A stretch of DNA of 64,000 bases, taken from contig JALGZK010000001.1 in NCBI GenBank assembly GCA_025774935.1, positions 124,001-188,000 of the forward strand. Direction: 5' to 3'. The first letter of the stretch is position 1; the number at the start of each line of letters is the position of its first letter. Source of the DNA: a bacterium (GTDB lineage Bacteria > Joyebacterota > Joyebacteria > Joyebacterales > Joyebacteraceae). Both the position numbers and the translations under genes were made by a program. Under the pieces are notes generated by a model. That model did not search any database and had not been told where the DNA came from. It was given only the letters and a program-made list of their open reading frames with translations. Shown in pieces: positions 1-9,536 of this stretch.

Positions 1-2
1 TG

Positions 3-242
3 CTCGACCTGACGATGCCGAGACTCGGCGGCGAGGAGACCTACCGCGAGCTCAAGCAGATCCGCGACGACGTGTGCGTCGTCCTTTCGAGCGGGTACAG
101 CGAACTCGAGGTGGGCGAGAGGTTCGAGGGCCAGGGCATCGCCGGGTTCGTTCAGAAGCCGTATCTGGCCGTGGAACTCGTCGCTCGAGTGAGGGAGGCG
201 ATCGGCAGGGTGGACGAGAGCGGACCGGCCGGGACGGTCTAA
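3..242 (+). CDS. Response-regulator receiver domain, C-terminal fragment (5' end outside window)
   Basis: The last 79 codons of a two-component receiver domain enter the window. The reading frame begins L-D-L-T-M-P, whose Asp is the expected phosphoacceptor. It is followed by the switch serine in VLSSGY and the conserved lysine in VQKPY, then a short tail ending at TAA. The order LDLTMP, SSGY, KPY is that of receiver domains at the C-terminus of hybrid histidine kinases, but a single-domain regulator cannot be excluded because the upstream part is missing. A terminator-like hairpin follows it. Confidence 0.85.
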   Translation, partial: LDLTMPRLGGEETYRELKQIRDDVCVVLSSGYSELEVGERFEGQGIAGFVQKPYLAVELVARVREAIGRVDESGPAGTV

Positions 243-280
243 CGTCTCCGACTGCGAAGGACAGGATGGGTGTCAGCGGA

Positions 281-312
281 CGGCGGCCGCGTGGATGCGG
301 CGGCCGTTTTCT
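281..312 (+). terminator. Hairpin terminator after the receiver-domain gene
   Basis: A 10-bp stem with one mismatch (281-290 with 297-306) and a 6-nt loop GTGGAT is followed by TTTTC. It lies between the end of the receiver gene and the convergent permease gene, so it could terminate the plus-strand transcript. It is GC-rich with a short T run. Confidence 0.55.
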
Positions 313-352
313 TCGTCGAGCCGCGTCGCGCGTTGTTGCCGCTGGGGACGGA

Positions 353-1246
353 TCAGGTGAGCGTCACGAGGACGATGCCGGCGATCGCGATGCCGACGGC
401 GGCGAGCTTCCTCGGGGTGATCGGTTCCTTCAGCACGAGGGCGGCGATCGGGAGAACGAAGATCGCGCTCGTCTGATTCAGTATGGACGCGGTCGAAGCC
501 TGCGTGTATTTCATCCCAGCTATCCACACGATCATTGCGACGTACGCGCCTAGCACGGCGGCCGGGAGAGCGATCTTCCAGGAGGCTGCGGGGCGGAGCG
601 TCTTCCACACGTAGCGTCTGCGCGGGGAGACGAGGCAGAGGATGACGAGCACAGCGACTCCCGAGTAGAGACGGACTGCGGTGGACCACATGAGCGGCGA
701 GCGGTTGAGCACGGGCTTTGCAAGCGTGATGCCCGCCGCCATGAGGGCGACGGAGAGCGTCGAGAGGGCAAGCCCCTTCCTGAGACCAGCCTTCGTCACC
801 CCGGGCGGGGGAACGTGCGCCGCGGTGAGGAAGATCCCTGCGAAGATCAGGAGGGCTCCCGCGACGTCCCCGAGCGAGAGACGCTCGCCGAGAAAAGCGA
901 AGGTGAAGAGGATGACGAACGGGCTGTACGCCAGGCTCACGATCTGCGAGAGGCCGGCGCCGACGAGGTTCAAGCTCGTGAAGAAGATGGTGTCGGCGAT
1001 GGCGATGCCGAGGATGCCGCTCAAGGCCAGCAGAACGTAGTCGAGGAGAGGCGCCGCGCGGAAGAGCGACTGACCGAGGAAGAGCATGGTCACGGCGATG
1101 AGGACGGTGGCCACGATGTTCTTGAAGAAGTTGAGGGCGAGAGGCGCCAGGGCCTTCCCGCTCATTCGGAAGAGGACGACGGAGAAAGCCCAGACGAGGG
1201 CCGCCAGGACCGAGAAGTACTCTCCGAGATGGGGGATGTCAGGCAC
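353..1246 (-). CDS. EamA/DMT-family inner-membrane transporter
   Basis: Predicted permease of 297 residues, the usual length for a drug/metabolite transporter with two EamA repeats and about ten membrane segments. The hydrophobic stretches run in regular order from near the N-terminus (SVLAALVWAFSVVLF) to the C-terminal segment ending GIAIAGIVLVTLT. The second repeat carries the typical ILNQTSAIFVLPIAALVLKE pattern preceding the last helices. The GTG start at 1244-1246 has a GAGGGA ribosome binding site about 7 nt upstream on the minus strand. The frame is open much further upstream, but that part is hydrophilic and lies opposite L21, so it is excluded. The substrate is unknown; the family includes amino-acid and metabolite exporters. 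Confidence 0.85.
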   Translation of the reverse strand: MPDIPHLGEYFSVLAALVWAFSVVLFRMSGKALAPLALNFFKNIVATVLIAVTMLFLGQSLFRAAPLLDYVLLALSGILGIAIADTIFFTSLNLVGAGLSQIVSLAYSPFVILFTFAFLGERLSLGDVAGALLIFAGIFLTAAHVPPPGVTKAGLRKGLALSTLSVALMAAGITLAKPVLNRSPLMWSTAVRLYSGVAVLVILCLVSPRRRYVWKTLRPAASWKIALPAAVLGAYVAMIVWIAGMKYTQASTASILNQTSAIFVLPIAALVLKEPITPRKLAAVGIAIAGIVLVTLT

Positions 1247-1361
1247 GCGGTATCCCTCGCGGGGTCGTCTGGAGAAAGGAAAGAGAGAGCATACCACGGT
1301 CGGAGCGGGCGGCCACGGGCTAAAACGGGCCGCCGCGAGCTCTTCGGGGCTCACTTGGCGC

Positions 1362-1389
1362 TTGACAGCCCTCGGCTCCCGTCTATAGT
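1362..1389 (+). promoter_or_regulatory. Sigma-70 promoter for rplU-rpmA
   Basis: A perfect TTGACA (1362-1367) is separated by 16 nt from TATAGT (1384-1389). The rplU start lies about 60 nt downstream. Confidence 0.75.
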
Positions 1390-1447
1390 ATAGAGGTTCG
1401 TAGAAAACGGCCCCACAGGTGCGATTCGGCTGTATGCAGGAGGTAAT

Positions 1448-1762
1448 GTGGACTACGCCGTCATCAGAACCGGGGGACTCCAGTACAAAGTCTCTGAGGG
1501 CGACCTCATCCGTGTTCCGAGCCTCCAGACCGAGGTCGGAGAGAAGCTGGACATGGACGAGGTACTTGCGGTGAACCGCGGCGGCGACATGACCGTGGGG
1601 ACTCCCCTCGTCGAGGGAGCCAAGGTCTCCGCGGAGGTGGTGCGTCACGGGCGCGCCGCGAAGATCGTCGTGTACAAGAAGAAGAGAAGGAAGGGCTACC
1701 AGCGCAAGAAGGGACACCGCCAAGGGTTCACGGAACTCCGGATCAGCACGATCAGTGCGTAG
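1448..1762 (+). CDS. rplU: 50S ribosomal protein L21
   Basis: Large-subunit ribosomal protein of 104 residues, full family length, with the N-terminal YAVIRTGGLQYKV motif and the basic C-terminal KKKRRKGYQRKKGHRQ segment that contacts 23S rRNA. The GTG start at 1448 is preceded by AGGAGGT at 1438-1444, a strong ribosome binding site. It is the first gene after a consensus promoter and is followed 42 nt later by rpmA, the usual L21-L27 pair. The GTPase gene obg, which often follows this pair, is not here. Confidence 0.98.
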   Translation: MDYAVIRTGGLQYKVSEGDLIRVPSLQTEVGEKLDMDEVLAVNRGGDMTVGTPLVEGAKVSAEVVRHGRAAKIVVYKKKRRKGYQRKKGHRQGFTELRISTISA

Positions 1763-1804
1763 GCGAGCGGCGGATGGTGTTCCGGCAGGCGGAGGGGACC
1801 GAGA

Positions 1805-2053
1805 GTGGCACACAAGAAGGGCGTCGGAAGCTCCAGAAACGGCCGCGACTCGAACGCGCAGCGTTTGGGGATCAAGAGGTACGGCGGCCAGTTCGTAAGA
1901 GCCGGCACGATCATCCTGCGGCAGCGCGGGACGAAGTTCTACCCAGGCGAGAACGTGGGGAAGGGGGGCGACGACACGCTCTTCGCTCTCAAGGATGGGC
2001 AGGTGACGTTCGAGCGCTGGGGCCGCAACAGGAAGCGCGTAAGCGTCCACTAG
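1805..2053 (+). CDS. rpmA: 50S ribosomal protein L27
   Basis: Large-subunit protein of 82 residues with the conserved N-terminus [16 protein letters not shown] that reaches the peptidyl-transferase centre and the motif [13 protein letters not shown]. It starts directly with MAHKKG, so there is no N-terminal extension needing proteolytic removal as in some Firmicutes. The start is GTG at 1805 with GGAGGGG 7 nt upstream. It is co-transcribed with rplU. Confidence 0.98.
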   Translation: MAHKKGVGSSRNGRDSNAQRLGIKRYGGQFVRAGTIILRQRGTKFYPGENVGKGGDDTLFALKDGQVTFERWGRNRKRVSVH

Positions 2054-2180
2054 ACCGGGGCTGACCCACAGGTGGTGGCCGAGGTGCGGCAGGAGCGCGG
2101 AGACCGGGTGGAAGGCGTGAGGGCGGACGGCGAGGGGAACAACCGGTCCGGCGGTGCTCATACACGAACGAGAGAATCGC

Positions 2181-2222
2181 AAGGGACATCCGGAAGGCGC
2201 GAGCCGTCCCGTGGTGTCCCTT
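2181..2222 (+). terminator. Inverted repeat between rpmA and the hydrolase gene, possible terminator
   Basis: AAGGGACA at 2181-2188 is repeated in inverse at 2215-2222 (TGTCCCTT), an 8-bp perfect stem around a 26-nt GC-rich interior. The right arm ends in TTCTCT. It may terminate the rplU-rpmA transcript or form a leader structure for the next gene. Confidence 0.35.
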
Positions 2223-2279
2223 CTCTGTAAGCGGAGACTGGCGGGCACCACACCGCCGCCATCGGAGGAACGCCGAAAG

Positions 2280-2933
2280 ATGAAGATCAAGTGGCTGGGA
2301 CACGCGACGTTCATGGTCGAAGCCAAAGACGGTACGCGGATCATCACGGACCCGTTCGAAGCCGGCTCCTATGACGGTGCGGTCGGCTACGCGCCGATCT
2401 CGGATGCCGCCGACATCGTCACGGTGAGTCACGACCACGCGGATCACAATGCGGTCGACTCGGTCGCGGGGGAGCCGGAGGTGGTGCGGGGGACCGAGAA
2501 TCGAACGGTGAAGGGTATCGCGATCCACGGAGTATCGACGTACCACGACGAGAGCAGAGGTCAGGACCGCGGCAGGAACACCGTCTTCGTCATGACCGTC
2601 GACGGCGTGAGCGTCGGACATCTTGGCGACCTGGGACACGAGCTGACGCCGGACGAGATTCGCGCCCTCGGGAAGGTCGACGTGCTCCTGACACCTGTCG
2701 GCGGGTACTACACGATCGGCCCCGAGGAAGCGAAGAAGGTGGCCGAGGGGCTCGGGGCGAAGATCATCATCCCGATGCACTTCAAGACCGACGCACTCGG
2801 GTTCCCGATCCAGCCGGTAGACGACTTCCTGAAGCTCATGGACGACGTCGAGCGGATCTCCGGCACGACCGTCGAGATCGACCCGGACGATCTGCCCGAG
2901 GCCACGAAGGTCGTAGTTCTCGATTACCAGTAG
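2280..2933 (+). CDS. Metal-dependent hydrolase, metallo-beta-lactamase fold (UPF0173/UlaG-like)
   Basis: Cytoplasmic protein of 217 residues matching the UPF0173 group of the metallo-beta-lactamase superfamily in length and motifs. It opens with KIKWLGHATF and carries the metal-binding signature SHDHADHNA, followed by the later histidines in VGHLGDLGHEL and IIPMHFKTD. The ATG at 2280 is chosen because it has GGAGGA about 10 nt upstream and starts the family's conserved first strand, although the frame is open further upstream. The substrate is not established for this family, so only hydrolase activity is inferred. It precedes kdsB by 27 nt and may share its transcript. Confidence 0.88.
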   Translation: MKIKWLGHATFMVEAKDGTRIITDPFEAGSYDGAVGYAPISDAADIVTVSHDHADHNAVDSVAGEPEVVRGTENRTVKGIAIHGVSTYHDESRGQDRGRNTVFVMTVDGVSVGHLGDLGHELTPDEIRALGKVDVLLTPVGGYYTIGPEEAKKVAEGLGAKIIIPMHFKTDALGFPIQPVDDFLKLMDDVERISGTTVEIDPDDLPEATKVVVLDYQ

Positions 2934-2960
2934 AGTCACCCCACGTGAGGTTGTGAGAGG

Positions 2961-5382
<2,422 letters not shown>

Positions 5383-5383
5383 G

Positions 5384-6220
5384 ATGGGGAGACGGGTCGT
5401 CTCGATAGGCAGAGTCGAAGTCGGCGAGGGACGGCCGCTCGCGCTCATCGCCGGGCCGTGCGCGCTCGAGAGCGAGGCGCTCGCGCTCGAGGTGGCGCAC
5501 GAGGTAGCGGCGCTCGCGATCAGGCTGGGCGTCGGCTACGTCTTCAAGTCGTCGTACCTGAAGGACAACCGGATGTCGGCCGGGTCGTACGCCGGCCCGG
5601 GGCTCGACGAAGGGCTGCGCATCCTCGAACGCGTGAAGGAGGATGTCGGCGTTCCGGTGATCTCGGACGTGCACGAGCGCGGCGAGGTGGGCCCGGCCGC
5701 CGAGGTCCTGGACGCCATCCAGGTCCCGGCCTTCCTGTGCCGGCAGACGCGTCTGATGGAGGCCGTAGCCGCGGCGGGGAAGCCGATCAACATCAAGAAG
5801 GGGCAGTTCCTCGCTCCTGAGGACATGGAGCGGGTGGCGGGGAAGGCCGCGGCGGCGGGGAACGACGAGATCCTCCTGACCGAGAGAGGCACGTCGTTCG
5901 GCTACCACAACCTTGTGGTGGACATGCGCGGGATCGAGATCATGCGCCGGAGCGGGTACCCCGTCGTGTTCGACGCGACGCACAGCGTCCAGCTCCCCGG
6001 GTCGTCGTCCGGGACCTCCGGGGGCCAGCCGGAGTTCGTGCCCGTGCTTGCGCGGGCGGCGTGCGCGGCTGGCGCGGACGCGCTCTTCGTGGAGACGCAT
6101 CCGGACCCGCCGTCGGCCGGCTCGGACGCGCAGTCGATGATCAGGCTCTCCGAGTTGGAGGGCGTTCTGGCCCCGGCCATCGCGATCGCGCAGCTCGTGC
6201 GCGATGGCGGGGGGGCCTAG
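5384..6220 (+). CDS. kdsA: 3-deoxy-8-phosphooctulonate synthase (Kdo-8-phosphate synthase)
   Basis: Condenses arabinose-5-phosphate with phosphoenolpyruvate to Kdo-8-phosphate. The 278-residue TIM-barrel protein has the DAHP-synthase-type motif LIAGPCALES near residue 25, FKSSYLKDNRMS and KPINIKKGQFLAPEDM. The ATG at 5384 immediately follows the pyrG stop, and the frame is open further back only inside pyrG. Whether it is the metal-dependent or metal-independent subtype is not decided here. Confidence 0.96.
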   Translation: MGRRVVSIGRVEVGEGRPLALIAGPCALESEALALEVAHEVAALAIRLGVGYVFKSSYLKDNRMSAGSYAGPGLDEGLRILERVKEDVGVPVISDVHERGEVGPAAEVLDAIQVPAFLCRQTRLMEAVAAAGKPINIKKGQFLAPEDMERVAGKAAAAGNDEILLTERGTSFGYHNLVVDMRGIEIMRRSGYPVVFDATHSVQLPGSSSGTSGGQPEFVPVLARAACAAGADALFVETHPDPPSAGSDAQSMIRLSELEGVLAPAIAIAQLVRDGGGA

Positions 6221-6230
6221 GGAGAGAGCC

Positions 6231-6764
6231 GTGTACACCGTCGATCCGGAAGTCGCGACCCGCATCAAGCTCCTCGTGCTCGACGTTGACGGCGTCCTCA
6301 CGAACGCGAGCCTCGTGCTTGGGCCGGCCGGGGAGGAGCTCAAGTTCTTCTCGGCACGGGACGGCATCGGCATCAAGGTCGCGCAGTACGCTGGCATCGA
6401 GGTGGCCTTCCTTTCGGCGCGGTCCTCCAAGATCGTGTCGAACCGGGCGGAGACGCTCGGAGTGAAGGAGGTGCACCAAGGCGAGCAGCAGAAACTGCAC
6501 GCGGTGAAGCGCATGGCTTCGCGGCTCGGGCTCGGACTCGAGGAGGTAGCGTACGTCGGCGACGACATCGTCGACCTGGCGCCGGTCGCGGCAGTCGGCA
6601 TGGGCGTCGCCGTAGCGGACGCTTGCGATGACCTCAAGGAAGTCGCGTCACACACGACGACGGTCCCGGGCGGGGGTGGCGCTGTGCGGGAGACGGTCGA
6701 GTCGATTCTGACGGCGCGCGGCGGCTGGAAGGACGCGGTGAAGGGTTACCTGGCGAGCATCTGA
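6231..6764 (+). CDS. kdsC: 3-deoxy-manno-octulosonate-8-phosphatase (HAD family)
   Basis: Removes the phosphate from Kdo-8-phosphate. It is a C0-type HAD phosphatase of about 177 residues with the catalytic motif LDVDGVLT, the threonine/serine motif FLSARSS, and the metal motif GDDIVDLAP. I choose GTG at 6231 because GGAGAGAG lies just upstream. An in-frame ATG at 6204 would overlap kdsA by 17 nt but has no visible ribosome binding site. It lies between kdsA and kdsD in pathway order. Confidence 0.93.
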   Translation: MYTVDPEVATRIKLLVLDVDGVLTNASLVLGPAGEELKFFSARDGIGIKVAQYAGIEVAFLSARSSKIVSNRAETLGVKEVHQGEQQKLHAVKRMASRLGLGLEEVAYVGDDIVDLAPVAAVGMGVAVADACDDLKEVASHTTTVPGGGGAVRETVESILTARGGWKDAVKGYLASI

Positions 6765-6803
6765 TCCCCGGGCCCACGACGGCCGCGGGAGGGCCGACTG
6801 AGA

Positions 6804-7817
6804 GTGACCGAAGAGAAGACACGAGCGGAGGAATCCCGGGCCGGGGACGAGGAGATCGTCGCCCTCGCGAGGGAGGTCCTCGAGGTCGAGTGCGCGTCGC
6901 TCGAGGCGCTCGCCGAACGCGTCGGCGGTGCCTTCGTCGCGGCGGCGAGAGCGATCAGCCGCACGCGGGGGACGGTCATCCTCTCCGGGGTGGGGAAGTC
7001 GGGGATCGTCGCTCGGAAGATCGCCGCGACGTTCGCGAGCACGGGGACGCCGGCGGCATTCCTGCATCCAGCGGACGCGGCGCACGGTGACATAGGGCTC
7101 GTGGCCGGAAGCGACGTTGTCGTGGCGGTCTCGAAGAGCGGGGAGGGAGACGAACTCCTCCAGATCCTCCCGATCCTGAGGGACCTCAAGGTGACCATCA
7201 TCGCGATCACCGGCAACCCCTCGTCGTCACTGGCGTCACTGTCGGACATCGTTCTCGACGCGAGCGTCGAGCGCGAGGCTTGCCCACTCGACCTCGTGCC
7301 GACGGCGAGCACGACGGCGGCCGTGGCACTGGGCGACGCGCTCGCGGTCGTCGTCATGAAGGAGAAGGAGGTCGGGCGAGAGGACTTCGCCTACTTCCAT
7401 CCCGGAGGAGCGCTCGGTCGGAGACTCCTCCTGAGGGTGCGGGACGTCATGCACACGGGCGAGGAACTCCCCGTCGTGACGGAAGACACGATCATGAGGG
7501 AGGCGATCGTCGAGATCGCCAACAAGCGCCTCGGGCTGACGACGGTCGTCGACCGGAACGGGAAGCTGGTCGGCATCCTCACCGACGGCGACCTGAAGCG
7601 CATCCTCATCGAGCGTGAGGACATCCTCGCCGCCACGGCGTCCGAGGTCATGTCGCGCAGCCCGAAGACGGTGGGGCGGGACGAACTCGTCGCCGCGGCG
7701 CTCGAGAAGATGGAGACACTCCCGCCTTCCCCAATCACGTCACTTGTCATCGTGGACGCGGAGGGACGTCCCGAGGGCGTCATTCACATCCACGACTGCC
7801 TGAAGGCGGTGCGGTAG
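6804..7817 (+). CDS. kdsD: Arabinose-5-phosphate isomerase, SIS plus two CBS domains
   Basis: Interconverts ribulose-5-phosphate and arabinose-5-phosphate, the first committed precursor of Kdo (KdsD/KpsF/GutQ family). The 337 residues hold an N-terminal SIS domain with the phosphosugar-binding motifs VILSGVGKSG and VAVSKSGEGDEL, then a tandem pair of CBS domains starting near residue 210 (VRDVMHTGEELP and ASEVMSRSP). The start is GTG at 6804. The cluster supplies every Kdo-synthesis step from arabinose-5-phosphate to CMP-Kdo. The intergenic stretch after it carries promoters for the next operon. Confidence 0.95.
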   Translation: MTEEKTRAEESRAGDEEIVALAREVLEVECASLEALAERVGGAFVAAARAISRTRGTVILSGVGKSGIVARKIAATFASTGTPAAFLHPADAAHGDIGLVAGSDVVVAVSKSGEGDELLQILPILRDLKVTIIAITGNPSSSLASLSDIVLDASVEREACPLDLVPTASTTAAVALGDALAVVVMKEKEVGREDFAYFHPGGALGRRLLLRVRDVMHTGEELPVVTEDTIMREAIVEIANKRLGLTTVVDRNGKLVGILTDGDLKRILIEREDILAATASEVMSRSPKTVGRDELVAAALEKMETLPPSPITSLVIVDAEGRPEGVIHIHDCLKAVR

Positions 7818-7910
7818 GCGACCGCCTCCCCGCAGCACCCAGGACCAGCCCCGGAACACAGAGCCGCGAGAGAGCCCGGGAGGCACTCTGCACGCTCCTC
7901 TCGCGTCCGC

Positions 7911-7939
7911 TTGACCCCAGTTGCCCCGTCTGCTACGCT
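7911..7939 (+). promoter_or_regulatory. Upstream sigma-70-like promoter for the lpt-rpoN operon
   Basis: TTGACC (7911-7916), a 17-nt spacer and TACGCT (7934-7939). It matches less well than the promoter at 8041 and may be secondary. Confidence 0.45.
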
Positions 7940-8040
7940 CCCGGCCCTGACGCTCGAGCGAGTGTCGGGATGGCCAGTGGCCGGACCGGGTGCGTGTATC
8001 GTGACACAGGAGAGGGAGTTGCGCCGGGACAACGGCCTCC

Positions 8041-8069
8041 TTGAGTGGACTCCCGCGCTCGGGTATATT
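8041..8069 (+). promoter_or_regulatory. Sigma-70 promoter for the lptC-lptB-rpoN operon
   Basis: TTGAGT (8041-8046), a 17-nt spacer and TATATT (8064-8069), about 90 nt before the lptC start. Confidence 0.65.
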
Positions 8070-8160
8070 GGGTCGCTGGCATTGATCGGCTGTGGCGACG
8101 ATTTCTGGCCCGCTGCTTGCAATACTCCCGCCTCTATCCAATACGGGGGGTCTCACGAAC

Positions 8161-8724
8161 ATGAAGGTGCTGCGCGCTCTCTTCCTGATCGGACTCGCTC
8201 TTCCGCTGGCGGCAACGCTCGCGGGATGTCAGAGCGGCCCGACCGAAGAGGAGACGGAGTCGTCTGTCCTGGCGGACCACGAGATCGACGGCTTCGAGCT
8301 CACCCAGACGCGCGACGGCGCGAGACTGTGGAAGCTCAGGGCGCAGCGCGCGCTCATCTTCGAAGATGCCGACCGGGTCGAGATGGAGAAGATCCGGATC
8401 GACTACTTCAACGAGGACGGCGAGACGCGCTCCACCCTCACTGCCCTGCACGGACTCCTCCGACGCAGAACGAACGACATGGAAGCTCGAGGCGACGTGG
8501 TGGTGACTGCCGACGACGGCACGATCCTCACGACGCAGAAACTGACGTGGAACGAGAGAACCGGCAAGATCGAGTCTGACAAGTTCGTGCGCGTGACGAA
8601 GGGAAGCGACGTCTTCACGGGAGTGGGGGTCGAGGCGGACCCGGATCTCAGGAACATGCGCGTGAAGTCGGAGTTCAAGGCGTACGTGCGAACCCCGGAG
8701 GGTGAACTTGTCGAAGAAGACTGA
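8161..8724 (+). CDS. lptC: LPS export system protein LptC, lipoprotein form
   Basis: The 187-residue protein begins with a lipoprotein signal peptide whose lipobox LAGC places the acylated cysteine at residue 23. The mature part has the LptC pattern of alternating beta strands (GFELTQTRDGARLWKLRAQRA, then ARGDVVVTADDGTIL and KLTWNERTGKIES). LptC links the LptBFG transporter to the periplasmic bridge. A lipid anchor instead of the E. coli transmembrane helix is known from other phyla. ATG at 8161 is chosen because the signal peptide starts there. It overlaps lptB, with no lptA between, unlike the common kdsD-kdsC-lptC-lptA-lptB-rpoN order. Confidence 0.85.
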   Translation: MKVLRALFLIGLALPLAATLAGCQSGPTEEETESSVLADHEIDGFELTQTRDGARLWKLRAQRALIFEDADRVEMEKIRIDYFNEDGETRSTLTALHGLLRRRTNDMEARGDVVVTADDGTILTTQKLTWNERTGKIESDKFVRVTKGSDVFTGVGVEADPDLRNMRVKSEFKAYVRTPEGELVEED

Positions 8725-9475
8725 CAGCCCTCGGGCGAACGTGGGAGGAGACCCGGGGACGCTTCGCGCTTCGGGGCTGGTGAAGCGGTACGGCCGGCGA
8801 GCCGTGGTGAACGGCGTGCAAGTCGAACTCGGACGGGGTGAGGTCGTGGGGCTCCTCGGACCGAACGGCGCCGGCAAGACGACGACGTTCCACATGATCG
8901 TCGGACTCCTCGCCCCCGATGAGGGAGCCGTCTTCCTGGATGACGTCGAGATCACGCGGGAGCCGATGTACAGGCGCGCGCGGATGGGTGTCGGTTACCT
9001 CTCTCAGGAGTCGTCGATCTTCAGGGGCCTCACGGTTCGGCAGAACGTGATGTCGATCCTGGAGATGCAGGGAGGCACGCGCGAGGAGAAGGACGCGAGG
9101 CTCGCCGAGCTCCTCGAAGAGCTCGGCATCACCGACCTCTCTCAGCAGGGGGCCGACACGCTCTCCGGTGGAGAGAGGCGAAGGGTCGAGATCACGAGGG
9201 CACTCGTGACGCGTCCCGCGTTCCTCCTCCTGGACGAGCCGTTCGTCGGCATCGACCCGATCGTGGTCCAGGACATCCAGGCGATCATCAGACGACTGAA
9301 GGAACGGAACATCGGCATCCTCATCACGGACCACAACGTGCGGGAGACATTGTCGGTGACCGACCGAGCGTATATCATGTATGAGGGAGAGATCCTCCTG
9401 TCCGGCGGCGCCCACGAGCTCGCCACGAACGAAGAGGCGAAGAAGCTCTACCTGGGCGAGCGGTTCCAGCTGTAG
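8708..9475 (+). CDS. lptB: LPS export ABC transporter ATPase LptB
   Basis: ATP-binding subunit that powers LPS extraction from the inner membrane by LptFG. The ABC motifs are complete: Walker A GPNGAGKTT, signature LSGGERRRVEITRAL, Walker B FLLLDEPF and switch histidine in ITDHNV. The TTG at 8708 is preferred because GGAGG at 8697-8701 is 6 nt upstream. A GTG at 8702 in the same frame would overlap that site. The start lies inside the end of lptC, so the two are probably coupled. The membrane partners lptF and lptG are encoded at 25-27.5 kb. Confidence 0.96.
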   Translation: MSKKTDSPRANVGGDPGTLRASGLVKRYGRRAVVNGVQVELGRGEVVGLLGPNGAGKTTTFHMIVGLLAPDEGAVFLDDVEITREPMYRRARMGVGYLSQESSIFRGLTVRQNVMSILEMQGGTREEKDARLAELLEELGITDLSQQGADTLSGGERRRVEITRALVTRPAFLLLDEPFVGIDPIVVQDIQAIIRRLKERNIGILITDHNVRETLSVTDRAYIMYEGEILLSGGAHELATNEEAKKLYLGERFQL

Positions 9476-9536
9476 GGCGGTCGAGCGAGCCGAACCGGGG
9501 CGCGGGAGAGAAGAGAGCCGGAAGAGGAAACACACC

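Larger units (their letters stand above)
7818..8160. other. 343-bp intergenic region between kdsD and lptC
   Basis: No gene is supported here. It contains two sigma-70-like promoters directed at lptC (listed separately). Open frames through it lack family resemblance and codon structure. Confidence 0.6.

Noticed and set aside
353-2347. A 664-codon extension of the permease gene upstream through L21 and L27
   Set aside because: The extra part lies opposite two ribosomal protein genes, lacks hydrophobic segments and motifs, and a GTG with a ribosome binding site exists at 1244-1246.
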